From NCBI GenBank assembly GCA_033064195.1, contig JARBJD010000137.1, positions 1 through 64,000 on the forward strand: a DNA stretch of 64,000 nucleotides, written 5' to 3'. Positions within the stretch are counted from its first letter, which is position 1. Each line of letters opens with the position of its first letter. Source of the stretch: Blattamonas nauphoetae (Eukaryota; Preaxostyla; Oxymonadida). This document shows positions 1 to 11,179 of the stretch, in pieces. Both the position numbers and the translations under genes were made by a program. The notes below the pieces were generated by a model. That model made no database searches. It was not told the origin of the DNA and was given only the letters and a program-made list of their open reading frames with translations.

Positions 1-270
1 GATCCGATTCACAGAATGAACAGTTACTTTCAGTTGTCAATAAACAATAAAACAAGAGAGAGATGGCAAAAGAATTATGAAAAATGAACAAACACGATGT
101 TGGAAGCTTTCATTTGGAAAAAGGATTGCCGATGCCGGGGTTCGATCCGGGACCGAGGAGTGAGGAGGCTCTTCATCTTCCCCACTACGACAAAACGTTC
201 AATTTTTTCTTGATCAAACATCCACGAATATCTTTCAAAAACGAACTTTTTTTTGAGAAAGCAACTTTTT

Positions 271-342
271 CAGATTTCGAACTTTTCCCAGATTTCGAAC
301 TTTTCCCAGATTTCGAACTTTTCTTCAGATTTCGAACTTTGT
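271..342 (+). repeat. 18-bp tandem repeat, four copies
   Basis: The unit CAGATTTCGAACTTTTCC occurs at 271, 289 and 307, with a fourth slightly altered copy from 326. In one forward frame it encodes a repeating SDFELFP-type peptide, but no convincing gene surrounds it. It lies inside the virus-like element, just before a coding fragment. Confidence 0.8.
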
Positions 343-367
343 CTCAGATTTCAGACTCAAATTGTAG

Positions 368-598
368 CAGCCCCTTGATCTGGACAAGACTGTTGCCAAG
401 TTTCAGAAGAAGCGTAGACAGTTTCAATTCGTGGGGAAATTCATCGAATACAAGCACGGGAATGTGGTAGCTACACTACTGAATGGACTCACTTGTCTGT
501 CAAAAGTTGTCTACGTTCCGATCCAACACACAAAGTTCCATGCAGACTCAATTGACGACTTAACTCCAGAGTTCATTGCTGACTTTAATTTGGCGTAG
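368..598 (+). pseudogene. 3' fragment of an unknown gene of the virus-like element
   Basis: An open stretch of 76 codons without its own start, ending at TAG. The peptide is rich in charged residues at first (DKTVAKFQKKRRQF) and ends LTPEFIADFNLA. Composition and position just ahead of the next gene suggest it is the surviving end of an element gene. I do not recognise the family. A chance open frame is possible. Confidence 0.35.
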
Positions 599-663
599 TG
601 CGATCTTCGATCTGAGAACTTTGTTCGTTTTCAATAATGTTTCAAATATTTTATTTCATTTAA

Positions 664-1023
664 ATGACATCACTGAAAATATTAGAACCGTTTGATCCTG
701 AACAGAAAGAATTCACAAACATCCACGACTTTCAGAGATACTTGGAGAAGAATAGAAAAGAACTGAATGAGTTCACAACTCAGAAACTGAATAGGATGAT
801 TCAAATCGATGGATACAGAATAACAAAAATAAGAGGTGAGATTGCACTGAGGAAACGATATGTTGATGCTTCCACTCCACCTAATTCACTATCGATTGAT
901 CAGAGATTATCAGACATTGAAGAATCAATTCGAGCGCTGACTGACACTCTAAGCATGAGGCTTCGAAGTCTTGACGAGACCATCAACAACCTTATTCAAG
1001 ACTTAACAGACCCTTCTGATTAG
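664..1023 (+). CDS. Small coiled-coil-like protein of the virus-like element, unknown function
   Basis: 119 residues, no recognised domain. The protein is strongly charged and helical in character. The second half (from about residue 75: SIDQRLSDIEESIRALTDTL) has hydrophobic positions spaced as in a coiled coil, suggesting an oligomerising structural or accessory protein. The start ATG follows an AT-rich stretch (TATTTTATTTCATTTAA), as other element genes do. Its 3' end overlaps the end of the convergent ATPase relic by about 20 bases, which fits a compact viral gene layout. Function unknown. Confidence 0.6.
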   Translation: MTSLKILEPFDPEQKEFTNIHDFQRYLEKNRKELNEFTTQKLNRMIQIDGYRITKIRGEIALRKRYVDASTPPNSLSIDQRLSDIEESIRALTDTLSMRLRSLDETINNLIQDLTDPSD

Positions 1024-1842
1024 TCCATCTTTGTTGATCTCATTCAGTGCAACTCCATCTGTGTTGTATCGAAGAATGATTGCTTCACACTTTTGTTTTC
1101 GTTGATAGATATTCCAGAATTGTCGAATATCAATTGGTGAGTTCAACTGAGGATATACTCGACTGATTCGTTCTTTGTTGAAGCCTCCAAAGATCCACAT
1201 CGAATCAATGTTTGACTTCATGTCTGCTGACAAACTGAAGAGTTCATGCATCGTCAGAAAGAAAGTGAATTTCGGTTGTCGATTCTCCAAAATAAGTCCA
1301 TCATTGTCATTCTATTTTGGATGCTCTACGTTCACCTAGGATTCTGCGACAGTCATCGAGGAGTATTATCGTTTGGAGATTCTTCACTGTGAAGTCATCA
1401 ATGTAAAGAGCATCAAAGAGTTCATCTGCATTCATCAGTGATTCGATCTCTGCCACTGATTGTCCATAATTTCTTCATACGCTGCTTTTGATTCAGAGAG
1501 TTCCAACAGAAATGGAAGTGCATCATCGTATTTGACTTTCACATAAGGAACGTTCAGTATTGGTTTGAACTTGTCGAATGTCGGATCAATGTTCTTATCA
1601 GTGACAAAGACAAACAAATGGAATAGTTCATTTACTCGAACATTCTGGAGCTTGGCAACCTCTCGAAGAGCATTGAAGGTCTTTCCACTTCCTCTGTTTC
1701 CAACAAGGACATTGACACTATTGCGATTGAAATTTAAGTCTTGATGAATCTGTGATTGCACTTCATGAGAAACATTCCGATTTGATGCTTCACTCAATTT
1801 AGCATTCACGTATGCTGTAAGTGATATTGGAGATTTCTTCAT
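1003..1842 (-). pseudogene. A32/FtsK-HerA-type packaging ATPase relic
   Basis: The N-terminal region carries a clear Walker A loop, GNRGSGKT, preceded by a short beta strand (NVLV), as in the A32-like genome-packaging ATPases of Polintons, virophages and large DNA viruses. The downstream part has the alternating beta strands expected of the ATPase core. In intact viruses this enzyme drives DNA into preformed capsids. It is convergent with the small gene at 664-1023. The copy is broken (about two breaks). The assignment rests on the P-loop, the length and the company of capsid-like genes. Another P-loop ATPase is possible. Confidence 0.55.
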
Positions 1843-1876
1843 TTGTGATTTAACTCTAATTAAAATATACTTTTGG

Positions 1877-1889
1877 TTTTTTTATTTTG
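1877..1889 (+). promoter_or_regulatory. T-rich upstream motif
   Basis: GTTTTTTTATTTTG, 14 bases before the ATG at 1904. One member of the T-tract/ATT-tract motif that precedes element genes. Confidence 0.4.
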
Positions 1890-1903
1890 TATGAAAACAC
1901 TCA

Positions 1904-2865
1904 ATGTCACAAAAGATAGTGTACGTTCAACCACAAAGAAAAGCACAAGCGAAGAAACCAAGAATGAGATACGCAGCAGAGACTCAAGCAGCATTGAAAC
2001 GAATCTATGCCGACGATGATATTCAAACCAGACGCAATGATGCTCTGTGTAGTCTTCCATCAGCTCGTGAGTATATTTCGAGAACTGGACGAAATTGGAC
2101 TGCGAAAGTAGAACAATATGGACAAGTTCCTGATGTGATGGTCTACGATAATGATACTGGAGATCTGATTGCAGTCGATGGTGCCATGCTAACTCCATAC
2201 AACAGTAGACCAGTCAAAGAGACATACTACGCCATGAATCCAACTCCAGATATGCGAAGACAGAAACCATACACATCATTCAATCAAGAGAATGGAAGGA
2301 AAATCAAAGCTGTACATCGGAATTTCCTCAAAAATGGAACATACGATTTACCAACCAATTATCGAGACATCAGCTATGAAGAGATGAAGACTAAACGATC
2401 TCAACAACCATACGCAATAATGAAGAGAGCTGTTGGTGAACACATGACAGACACATTGGGAATAACTCGTGCAAATCGAAGCAATCCAGCTGATCCCAGC
2501 AAGAATGTGTTAGACATATGGTGTTCAATTCAATTCAATCACAGATTGCATCACTGATGTGGGATCAATGGCTTCATGATCATGTTCAGGACTACAATCC
2601 CAGTATGAAACAAAAGAAAGCCTTCAAAGATCAGATTTATCCAGTGTTTCTCCAAATGATCACTCAAGATACAACGTATTTATCGGAATACTGTACTCGC
2701 TATTCAACTCACATATCAACAGAAGTTAATAAACTGAAAGCCAAAGCATTCAAAACAGTCACAGATGATGATATCAGTGGATTCCAATCTGACATGCCTG
2801 GATATTATCGATTTGCCCAGTTGGACAGTTCTGGAATGGGAGCTATAGATCGAGCAGAAATGTGA
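1904..2865 (+). pseudogene. Basic structural-like protein relic of the virus-like element
   Basis: Begins with a basic N-terminus (MSQKIVYVQPQRKAQAKK) and continues as a mixed, arginine/lysine-rich protein with many Tyr and Asn residues. A nucleic-acid-binding or virion-core role would suit this composition and its position between the ATPase and the capsid-like genes, but that is inference. No family recognised. It is broken (about one break). It starts directly after a T-rich motif. Confidence 0.45.
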
Positions 2866-2880
2866 ATTTAAAAACATTAA

Positions 2881-2900
2881 TATATTTTTTTATTTTTATA
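2881..2900 (+). promoter_or_regulatory. T-rich upstream motif
   Basis: TATATTTTTTTATTTTTATA immediately before the start at 2908. This is the clearest example of the shared element motif. Confidence 0.5.
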
Positions 2901-2907
2901 GAAAGTG

Positions 2908-3552
2908 ATGCAACCAATTCTAAGTTGTCAATTTACGAAACACACAAGTTCTTCTTCAGTACCAACATCAATCACCAACAATGTCATCATCGAGGATAGG
3001 AGCAAAGCTGGCGTAGATAATAGAGGATCGAAGATGGAGATGGTCTCGCTAGAGGCTTCGAACCCTCCTTTGGGGAGAGAAAGAGTATGCTCTGAGCCTG
3101 TGGTCACTAATGAACGTGGAGCTTACGATCCACCACTCGAGACATATCCATCAGCTCCAATTCATAGCCGTTCAATCCCACTGCGAGAATATACATCGAA
3201 CATTTCAGCATTCAAAGATCAACTATTGCTAGTTTACAAGAATGCATTTGCCTGTGAAAAGAAACTACTGAATAATCTCATTGAACCTTCGAAGAAACTG
3301 ATCACAAACCAAAGTGATTTATGTGCTCTGATTGCGACTCTCACTGGAATCAATGATGTGGTGATCGAATTGGATGATTTATCTGACAAGTGCCTCTGTC
3401 TGAATAAACTCCCAGTGTTTGGAACCATTTTCAAGATCCTTGTTGGAGGAAAAGACATGAGCATTGCCTACAATGAAGCATACAACACTATTCTCAATTA
3501 TGGCATTTCTCTGACGAAAGCTATACCCCGTTCGGGCAGAAATCTCTTCTGA
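2908..3552 (+). CDS. Unknown protein of the virus-like element
   Basis: 214 residues from the ATG at 2908, which follows a T-rich motif by 7 bases (an in-frame GTG three bases earlier is less likely). The N-terminal third is Ser/Pro-rich and probably disordered. From about residue 95 the sequence becomes helical (FKDQLLLVYKNAFACEKKLL) and includes a hydrophobic, glycine-containing stretch near residues 170-185 (LPVFGTIFKILVGG) that could touch a membrane or insert into a capsid. No family recognised. The reading frame is intact. Confidence 0.5.
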   Translation: MQPILSCQFTKHTSSSSVPTSITNNVIIEDRSKAGVDNRGSKMEMVSLEASNPPLGRERVCSEPVVTNERGAYDPPLETYPSAPIHSRSIPLREYTSNISAFKDQLLLVYKNAFACEKKLLNNLIEPSKKLITNQSDLCALIATLTGINDVVIELDDLSDKCLCLNKLPVFGTIFKILVGGKDMSIAYNEAYNTILNYGISLTKAIPRSGRNLF

Positions 3553-3585
3553 GATTATTTCCTCGTTAAAATTATAAATGAATTG

Positions 3586-3600
3586 TATTTTTTATTTTTA
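3586..3600 (+). promoter_or_regulatory. T-rich upstream motif
   Basis: TATTTTTTATTTTTA, 5 bases before the ATG at 3606. Confidence 0.5.
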
Positions 3601-3605
3601 CATAA

Positions 3606-3915
3606 ATGGCACCAGGAAGTTTCAACAAACTCAAAAATATCGGCAAACAATTCTTTCAATTCATCAAACCTCTAGCTCCAACATTGCTTCCAAGTCGGTG
3701 GTGGATTGCTCTCTCAAACGAACAGTAAATTCGGACAAACAGCTGGAGGAATACTCAATGGATTAGGAGGAATGATGGACGTTTATCAACAAAATAAGGC
3801 GATCAATCGTCAACAAAAACCGCAGATGATCGAGTACGAACCTCCACGAAATGGACGATACTCCAATGATGATATACCACTATCTTCAAATTCCAAAATT
3901 CAATTCAAAGGATAA
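3606..3915 (+). pseudogene. Small MAPG-type virion-like protein relic, copy 1
   Basis: Starts MAPGSFNKLKNIGKQFFQFI, a short amphipathic N-terminus, and contains a glycine-rich segment (GQTAGGILNGLGGMM) of the kind seen in small minor-capsid or membrane-active proteins of adenovirus-like and Polinton-like viruses. The next gene starts with the same MAPG sequence, so the two may be an old duplication. It is broken (about one break). Function is inferred from size, glycine-rich helix and location only. Confidence 0.4.
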
Positions 3916-3931
3916 ACATTCACTAGAATTC

Positions 3932-3946
3932 GAATATTTTTATTTT
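3932..3946 (+). promoter_or_regulatory. T-rich upstream motif
   Basis: ATATTTTTATTTTAC a few bases before the ATG at 3953. Confidence 0.5.
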
Positions 3947-3952
3947 ACTAAA

Positions 3953-4254
3953 ATGGCACCAGGTTGGTTATCAAAATTAGCAGCAGTTGGCAAAACATAC
4001 TCAGAGTTGGAGCTCCATTTCTGAATCTCATTCCCTTCGTTGGACCACTGATTTCGAAGGTTGCACAGACAGGTGTTGAAATGATTCCAGATGTGAAATC
4101 AGATCAGCAAATCCACGCAGAAAAGATGGCACAATATGAGCAAGCAATTAATGAAGGAAACATAGCAGTAGCGAACAAGCTCAGAGGTGAAATAATGAAA
4201 CTAGAAGAAAAGCTGAAACCGAAAGCGAAGAAACCAAAAAGAAAAAGTAACTAG
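3953..4254 (+). pseudogene. Small MAPG-type virion-like protein relic, copy 2
   Basis: Starts MAPGWLSKLAAVGKTY. A hydrophobic glycine/proline segment follows (APFLNLIPFVGPLISKVAQ), then a charged helix and a very basic C-terminus (KPKAKKPKRKSN). A hydrophobic helix followed by a basic tail would suit a membrane-active minor capsid or DNA-condensing protein. This is inference. It is broken (about one break). It is paired with the similar gene at 3606. Confidence 0.4.
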
Positions 4255-4270
4255 AGTTAAAGCATAAATG

Positions 4271-4287
4271 TAATTTTTTATTTTTGT
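4271..4287 (+). promoter_or_regulatory. T-rich upstream motif
   Basis: TAATTTTTTATTTTTGT, 4 bases before the ATG at 4292. Confidence 0.5.
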
Positions 4288-4291
4288 TAAA

Positions 4292-6151
4292 ATGAACTCG
4301 CATATTACACATCTGACAAACAAAAGAACTGGAGCATCATCATTGACTGGAAATACCACTGGAAGGATAGAATACACGAGAGATGACATGGGTCAAATAC
4401 AACAGCAACTTCAGTCTGAACATCACATTAATTACCTCATGAATGATGGAGCTCACAGTACTTCTATTCAAGAATTGAAACCATCAGAGAATGCACGCTT
4501 CTACACGGGACAAGAGATAATCATTCCACTGACTGGAAATCAAGACATTTGTCAAATCGATGATTCATTCATTACGTTCACCATGACTGCGACTTGAAAG
4601 TCAATAATTGGCAAACAACAGCTGGTAAAATTGGATCGTTCATGAATGAGAGGATATTCATTTTCGTTGGACTCAAGCATTCAGCATCAATCTTTCGTGA
4701 CCTCACTGTTCTTCACAACAATCAACGGATCATCAGCACAACAAACAATGATGTATCAATGGAGTCTCACATCTACAATATGATCAAACCTAAGAGTCAA
4801 TTGGAGAATCGAAAACATTGTCACACACCTTGGAAAAACGCATGGAATACATGATGAATCTGTTGCTGGTGTCTATATTCCATTGTCAGACTTCACAACG
4901 ACGTCCGGAACGGGAGTGTTTCAAGACACTATTGATGTCCCAATTCGTGTGTCAATCAATCTTGAAGATCTTCTCATTTTCTCTGGGATGACTGACTATC
5001 CAAAATGTCTCTTTGGCGATTTGAAATTGAGTGTGCACATGAATGAGGATGCGTTTGTTTGTTGTTCTGTTAATCCTGAACTCACTTTGAAAAATACACT
5101 TTCATCACTCGTAACTGGAACAGCAGCAGCACCAACTATTAAGGCAGCAATTCTCAATTGTATTCAACATCGTCCATATTTCTTAAACAATCTCGTAACC
5201 TCATGCACAAAGAACTTCGTTCAAATTGGTCAATCATTTCTCCAACCAACTGTCACAAAAGACATTGTATGCTCAACAGCCAATGTCGTGACAACAGAAC
5301 CTGAATTTGTCGATCAGTACATCTCATTAAACGTCACAAACTATCGGATTGATGATGTATATTGCATGAGTGTTGGATACAAAATGAAAGATGGTGCGAA
5401 AGAGAATCTGAAGCAGATGTACACAAATCGTCCTGGAACAATTCCAGCAGAAAAGATCTCATTCTATCCATTTCAGAAGACACCTACGGCAACAGGAATT
5501 GATTGTACTCAGCAAATGGTTGTTGTGAATGCAAAGGACATTATGCTTCTCTTCCGTCATTACGACAATGAAGTCTCTTGCTTCCAGAATCCAATGCAGA
5601 AGAACATCCAAGTGACTTTACAAAACAGGTATTATCCAGAACAACCAACGACAACTATTGGAGCTCGCTTCTATCAGTTCGCATTATCGACTCTCAATCT
5701 CGATTCATACCTAGCTGTTCCTGATGATTTGGAGCGATCACTGACGGATTCTCTCGTTGAAGAGAAACTCACTGGTGACGGAACATATCCCAATGAAACA
5801 ATGACAAGAGTTCGTCCAGTTCATGACAATACTGACTTCCTTCTGTGCTTTCCCACTCAGAGAAGTGGATGTCCAACGAACTGCAATGATTCGATCAGTT
5901 CAAAAGGAAATACTGCTGTCACTTTAAGATCCCATCCAATCTATCAAGGTAATCTCGATACATACTATAATGTATACAACCCAAGTCAGAGTGGTGGTGA
6001 TATGACAACATTTACACATCCTCCAGCACAAATATTAGCCACAACTGCAACAACGTGGTGGGTATTACGATACAGCAATGGCGAACCAAAAGTTGAGTAC
6101 TATCCTAATCACACATTGAAAGCGTTACACAAAGATTTGGGAATCATGTAG
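4292..6151 (+). pseudogene. Major-capsid-like protein relic 1 (double jelly-roll type inferred)
   Basis: A gene of about 1.86 kb, the size expected for a Polinton or Polinton-like virus capsid gene. The N-terminus has the usual capsid opening of a Gln/Asn-rich arm, then YLMNDGAHSTSIQELKPSEN and a beta-strand pair. The long C-terminal part is beta-rich, with VPIRVSINLEDLLIFSGM resembling the conserved loop between strands of such capsids. It ends in the same style as the neighbouring gene (HPIYQGNLDTYYN here, TPINQGELDPYF there). It is broken (about two breaks). Assignment is by size, secondary structure pattern and gene context. No search could be run. Confidence 0.55.
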
Positions 6152-6213
6152 AGACTCTCATCGGGAGTTCGAAGCCTCTGGCGAGACAAAACAGTAAAAG
6201 AAAATATTGATAT

Positions 6214-6229
6214 TGTATTTTTATTTTTC
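6214..6229 (+). promoter_or_regulatory. T-rich upstream motif
   Basis: TGTATTTTTATTTTTC, 5 bases before the ATG at 6235. Confidence 0.5.
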
Positions 6230-6234
6230 TATAA

Positions 6235-7921
6235 ATGAGAAGTATCAGATCAAATCAATCCAAACCAACATCGACATTAATTGAGCAAATCGAAGTGCAA
6301 TCATATTTGCCAAAACAGTGGGATTCAGAACCTCACATCTACTCCATCCAAGAAGTGCATCCAACAAATCCTCCTATGCCTTGCAGAATTGGAGACGAGA
6401 TTGAAGTTCCATTGTGTTATGATGGTCATGATGTGACAGAGTTTGCGAAGAGTCATTTGCGCATTGATCTCACTATCACTGTTCCAAATTTTCATCAGGT
6501 TGGTGACTCGGGACCTTACGTCGGAATGCACGGAATGTTCTTTGGATATAAATCATCTTCAGATGCAATTCGAGACATGAGACTCGTCGACAGTCATGGA
6601 AACATCATTGACAACACACTTCAGAATAATCATGTTCACGAATCATTTCTGTATCACACATTCAAGTCACAGGAAGAGAAAACAATATGAAACATTGCTA
6701 CAGTCTGTGGGAAAATGTTCAGAGAATGGATCAGAGTGTGTGTGGATTCTACTATGTTCCAATCAATAGAGGTGTAAAAGAAATCACTGCGACAATTCCT
6801 TTAGTGATTCCATTTGTGAATCTCACTTCCACTGAGTACCTTTGACCAATATCCAAATTCCATCTTTGGCAATTTACGTTTGAGATTTCATTTGACAACG
6901 GATTCACTTGTGTATTGTCCTATTCAAACTTCAACTGTCATTCAAAATCAACCGAAGGTTCCCGTGAAGTGTTTCCAGATAAAGACTTGACAACCCTTTC
7001 GGATCTATCCAACGCATTCTTGATGTCTGAGGGAGACTTTTCTCCCGTAACACAGGAATTTACACAAATTGGAAATCCAGTTCTGAAAGTTAGCGATAAA
7101 TACACTTATAAGGCACCTAGCACTGCCGTCGCAGAGATATTGACCAAAGAAGTCACCTGCACTGTTCTTTCTTCATCAGTTGATAAAGTCTCAACTATTT
7201 GTTACGGATATCAAATCACTGATGCAACAAAACAATCCCTCTTCAACATGTATTCAAAGACATTGTACGTCTTGAAAGCAGAAAGAATTGACACACAATC
7301 ATTTCAATCAAAAGCAACAGCAATGGGAGTGAGATCAAACATCAGTATCAAACTCAACAATCTCATGAATCTAATGTGCTTATTCCCCGATAGACCAAAT
7401 GAGTGTACAGTCTTCAGAAATCCTCATTATGTTGGTCACTTCGAAATGCTAGGAAATAATTATCCCAATTTCCCGATGTCAACAATATCACCAGAGTTCT
7501 ATCAAATGATGATGGTGAATGGTGATTTCATTGGTTGTTCCGCAACGGAAGAGTTTGAGAATTCAATTTGTTCAACTCGTGTGTTTGACTATAAAGGAAA
7601 GGATTACAAGAGAACAAAACCAGTAACAGATGCAACTTGTTTTACTTTCATGGTTCCAACAGATCGAAGTGAAATCGCTGGTGGTGAAGAAGGTATTTCG
7701 ACAGCAGAATCAGTCAATATTGTATTCAGAGGAACACCAATCAATCAGGGTGAACTCGATCCATATTTCACCTCAACTCCAGAAGGTCCTCCTCCACCTA
7801 TTTTGGCATTGCATCAGGCTACTTACTGGTTGTTCTGGATTGAGAATGGACAACCACGAGTGCGATATGTCATTGATCGCCGACTTCATGAAGCATATGA
7901 AGAAGTGAAGAGAGGATACTA
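6235..7921 (+). pseudogene. Major-capsid-like protein relic 2, paralogue of the preceding gene
   Basis: Similar length, order of motifs and C-terminus to the gene at 4292-6151, but diverged through most of its length. Shared points are an N-terminal gene opening with a property-rich basic stretch, a middle segment with TICYGYQITDATKQSLFNMY (compare CMSVGYKMKDGAKENL upstream) and the TPINQGELDPYF / ATYWLFWIENGQPRVRY ending (compare TTWWVLRYSNGEPKVEY). Two capsid-like genes side by side could be a duplication giving major and minor shell proteins. It is broken (about two breaks). Confidence 0.5.
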
Positions 7922-7974
7922 AATCAAAGATTTATTAGAATGACGAAGTCATAATATTAAACAGAACAAAAATG

Positions 7975-7989
7975 ATATTTTCTTTTTGT
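7975..7989 (+). promoter_or_regulatory. T-rich upstream motif
   Basis: ATATTTTCTTTTTGT, 11 bases before the ATG at 8001. It is a weaker member of the motif series. Confidence 0.35.
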
Positions 7990-8000
7990 AGAAATCACAA

Positions 8001-8411
8001 ATGGTGAAGCGTTACTTCTCAATTCAGAATTCTCACATTGCTCAACTCCCTCCTGATTTTACCAATTCCAGAAATCAAAAATATGTTCACTTTCTTGACT
8101 GCAAACTCATTCATGTGAGGGAGGACATTGACGGTTCAACAACAGTCATTTCAAAAGTCATTCCTCAGCACATTACAATCCACGGTGATTGGATCCAGAC
8201 TGATGCATTCAATGATTCATATGTTGCTTTCTGCAATGAACAGATTGCGAAGCGAAAGAAGTGGGAATTAACTACTCGACAATCAATAGTGAAGATCTGG
8301 TTCAAAGACAGTTCTGGTGATTCAATTGAGATGGAAACAAAAGAGGCAATCAATGGAAAAATAAGAAAAGAGTACTATGAATTCCTTGTTGATCTCATGT
8401 TGGAGTATTAG
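8001..8411 (+). CDS. Unknown small beta-rich protein of the virus-like element
   Basis: 136 residues with an intact frame. The middle alternates hydrophobic and polar residues as in beta strands (VHFLDCKLIHVREDIDGSTT, then VIPQHITIHGDWIQ), and the end is helical (KEYYEFLVDLMLEY). A small single jelly-roll (penton-like) protein would fit the size and position after the capsid-like genes, but I cannot show it. Its 3' end overlaps the convergent fibre-like gene by 17 bases. Confidence 0.5.
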   Translation: MVKRYFSIQNSHIAQLPPDFTNSRNQKYVHFLDCKLIHVREDIDGSTTVISKVIPQHITIHGDWIQTDAFNDSYVAFCNEQIAKRKKWELTTRQSIVKIWFKDSSGDSIEMETKEAINGKIRKEYYEFLVDLMLEY

Positions 8412-9461
8412 TCATTGTGTCGATCAGTGAATTATATTTTTGTATTAGTTCATATATGAGTGTCTGTTGTTGTCCGACAATGCTACTCAGTTCCTGAATG
8501 GCTTTGATACAGAAGCAAGAGAGTTCAGCATAATCAACTTGAAGACAATCTGGATTGGAATCATTCACGACTTCAGGAAAGATTTCTTGGATCTGTTGTG
8601 CAATTACACCAATGTGTTTCTTCTCACTTTCCTTCTTCAAGCATTCACATTTCTCTTTGCAATTCTTCAAGTGTTCTTCATCTGTCTCATTCTCTATTTG
8701 CTTTGTGACTTTGCTGATCTTCGAGTCGAATGTGTTGAATTGGTAGCGAACGATTTCCACTTTATTCAGTTGCTCGAGAACATTGGGGTATGGTTCAATA
8801 TTTCTTTTCACTCTTCTGTCTGACAGTTGAGAAAAACTTCCTGTTGTGGATATTGAAAACACTCCTGAACCTGTGTCCTCATCGTAGTAATACAAAGCTG
8901 GTTTGTCACATGGAGACCACATGATAATTCCATCACCATTGAACTGAATTCCAGAAGTTTCTGCTAGCGATTGTGATATTGAAATTCCAGAAGAAAATGT
9001 TGATGATGGATAAGTGCCAGGATACTTCGGAAGTGATCCCTCTGAGATATTCCACTTCGCTCCATTCACATTGATCAATCCTCCAATTGTTGGTGTTGTA
9101 ATACCAGCTGAACAAGTGATTGATCCATTTGTGCTCACCACTTTTGGATTGAAGACATCGCTGTCTGCTGTGCTTCTGTTGTCTTCTGAAGTGAGTCAAT
9201 CACTGCCGAATTCTCGTTGGTTGTTGAGAGATTATGATCAATCATTTTCTCAATCATTTGTGAATTGTATTTTGTCGATTCATTGTTATTTGCTCTTTCA
9301 TTGAAATTAAAATTCTTGATTCCCTCATGAACATACGTCACCGGCACATTATTTCTGACATACTCAGAGACTAGCGAACAGTTCTCTTCTCTCATTGATT
9401 CAATTAATGCTTGTTCCGAACATACTCGACGTCTTTCGCTGTACATCGCTGTTGGATTCAT
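8395..9461 (-). pseudogene. Fibre-like protein relic with C-terminal S74 intramolecular chaperone domain
   Basis: The C-terminal third is a clear peptidase S74 / intramolecular chaperone domain. It opens with SDRRVKRNIEPYPNVLEQL (Ser-Asp is the conserved self-cleavage dyad of the family), continues with IVRYQF and HIGVIAQQIQEIFPEVV, and ends with YAELSCFCIKAIQEL. In phage and virus fibres this domain trimerises the shaft and then cuts itself off. Upstream is a Gly/Ser/Thr-rich shaft-like region, and the N-terminus is a charged helical segment. The start ATG (9461) follows a T-rich motif on the minus strand. The copy is broken (about one break). The fibre role is inferred from family knowledge. 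Confidence 0.7.
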
Positions 9462-9470
9462 TTAATACAA

Positions 9471-9491
9471 ATTAAAAAATTCAAAAATAAA
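9471..9491 (-). promoter_or_regulatory. T-rich upstream motif, minus strand
   Basis: Read on the minus strand it is TTTATTTTTGAATTTTTTAA, about 10 bases before the start at 9461. The same motif style on the opposite strand. Confidence 0.45.
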
Positions 9492-11170
9492 TTTTCATTC
9501 GTTGTTTTCTCAGTTTTGGATTTTTCACTCAGATCGAGGATCAATGGGTTCGATCACTCATTTCTCACAAGTGATAGTTTCGTTCTGATTCGTCGCGATT
9601 CTGATTCTCCGGAACTGTAGGATCATCATGGTATGCTCCGTTTTTTGAAGATTCCGGACTTTTGCAGAGTTATTGAGCGATTCACAACCGGGTCCAGATC
9701 TCGGTAAAAGTATGCATTCTTCACCATATCGACATCATTTTTATCTTGTTTCAGCTCTGTTTTCACTAGTTTCAACCGAATTGTCACTTCATTTTCACTC
9801 GTTATGTTTTCATTTTCATGACCACTTCCGTCTTCATTTTCTCGTTGTTTACTGTTTTTAACCACTTCATTCATACTCAGTTCGTTCAAACTTTTCTCCA
9901 ATACAACACACTAATTTCCGTTAAGTGAAGATTCCGACATTCTGCAGAGATCTCACTTTCAACGGCTCACTTCATATCTCGGAATTTTTCCGTAATCTTC
10001 ATCATTTCACATACATTTTTGAATCATTTTTGTTGTTTTTAAGAGAGAAAAACCGGAACACAGACCTAATTTTCACTATTGACGCCACATTTCACACCGT
10101 TTTCACGTTCGTCAATTTCCCTCTCAGTTTCATACTTGCCCGTTTCATTCATGCTTGTTTCGCTTTCATATACTCTGTTTTGTGAAAAGTTGATGAAAAG
10201 TTGACTAAAATGATGTGCTAGTGAAGTGAGAACGACCCACAAAATGGAAGTGATATGAGCAAAATGAAGAGGAATGGTGAAGAGATCAAATGTGAAATGG
10301 GGAGCAAAAGTGATGAAATGAAAGGGACTACAGTCGGTTTTGAAGTGACAAAAACGGTCAAAAGTTGAGAAGTGAAAACATGAAATAGTGACTTTATGGG
10401 AGAACTATCCGACAAAATCTCCTCAAAATTCAGGCACACCTTACTCATACCGCGAGAAAGAAGGATTTGCAGTGAAAATCGGATCAAAAATCTATAGTGT
10501 CAAAATGTTGGTGCAAATGTGTCGTCACAAGAGTGATCGAAAACCGACTCTCCAGAGAGAACTATAGGTGATGTACAACCAGAATTCTCAAAAAGCGTCG
10601 CTTGAGTGCAATTGCGAAGTGGTTGACGTGAAATCAATGAGAAATGAAAATTGACAAAAAATTGTAAAAACGATCGTGTGTCGAGGATCGTCAGAACCGA
10701 ATGACGCGAATACCTGTCCACTATCGATTTGACATGTTTTGAGACCATCAGAGGGCGAAAAGTGACGTGTAGGAGAAGAGCGAGACGTCACTTTCTCCTC
10801 CTTAAAATTTTGTCATTTTCAAAATATGTTGTGGGGTCGGATCAAACTTTTTTTCAAAAGTGCTTTTTCCTAAAATTTCACCTTTCAAAATGATTTCCGT
10901 CACAATCAAACGTGTTTGAACACAATTTGAGCCATAAAGCAGTTCATAGTAGCAAAATCGGAACATCGACTTTTTGGTCACTTTTTCGACCTAAGTTCAG
11001 TACGTAACTCCACGAATTCCCAACCGATTTTCATCGGGATTGTTTTGATCGATGACCGACAGTGTCCGCGAGATTTTAGAATTTTTGCAGAATTTTTCGA
11101 AACGGTTCTCACTTTGGCTTTGACTGATTTGTGGTAAAAATAGATTTTCAGTATTTTCATGACCTTTCGT
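9492..11170. other. AT-rich stretch of the virus-like element without a recognisable gene
   Basis: No convincing gene. Short open frames on both strands lack a clear start and show no family motif. The best is a charged 85-odd-residue minus-strand frame ending at 9626, which has no ATG. Two short related segments starting GAAGATTCCG occur at 9649 and 9927. Composition still matches the element rather than the host DNA to the right. Confidence 0.4.
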
Positions 11171-11179
11171 GGTACTTTC

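Noticed and set aside
130-165. tRNA-like B-box (GGTTCGATCC)
   Set aside because: The flanking stems do not pair as a T-arm and no acceptor stem or anticodon arm can be folded around it. At most a tRNA remnant or chance match.
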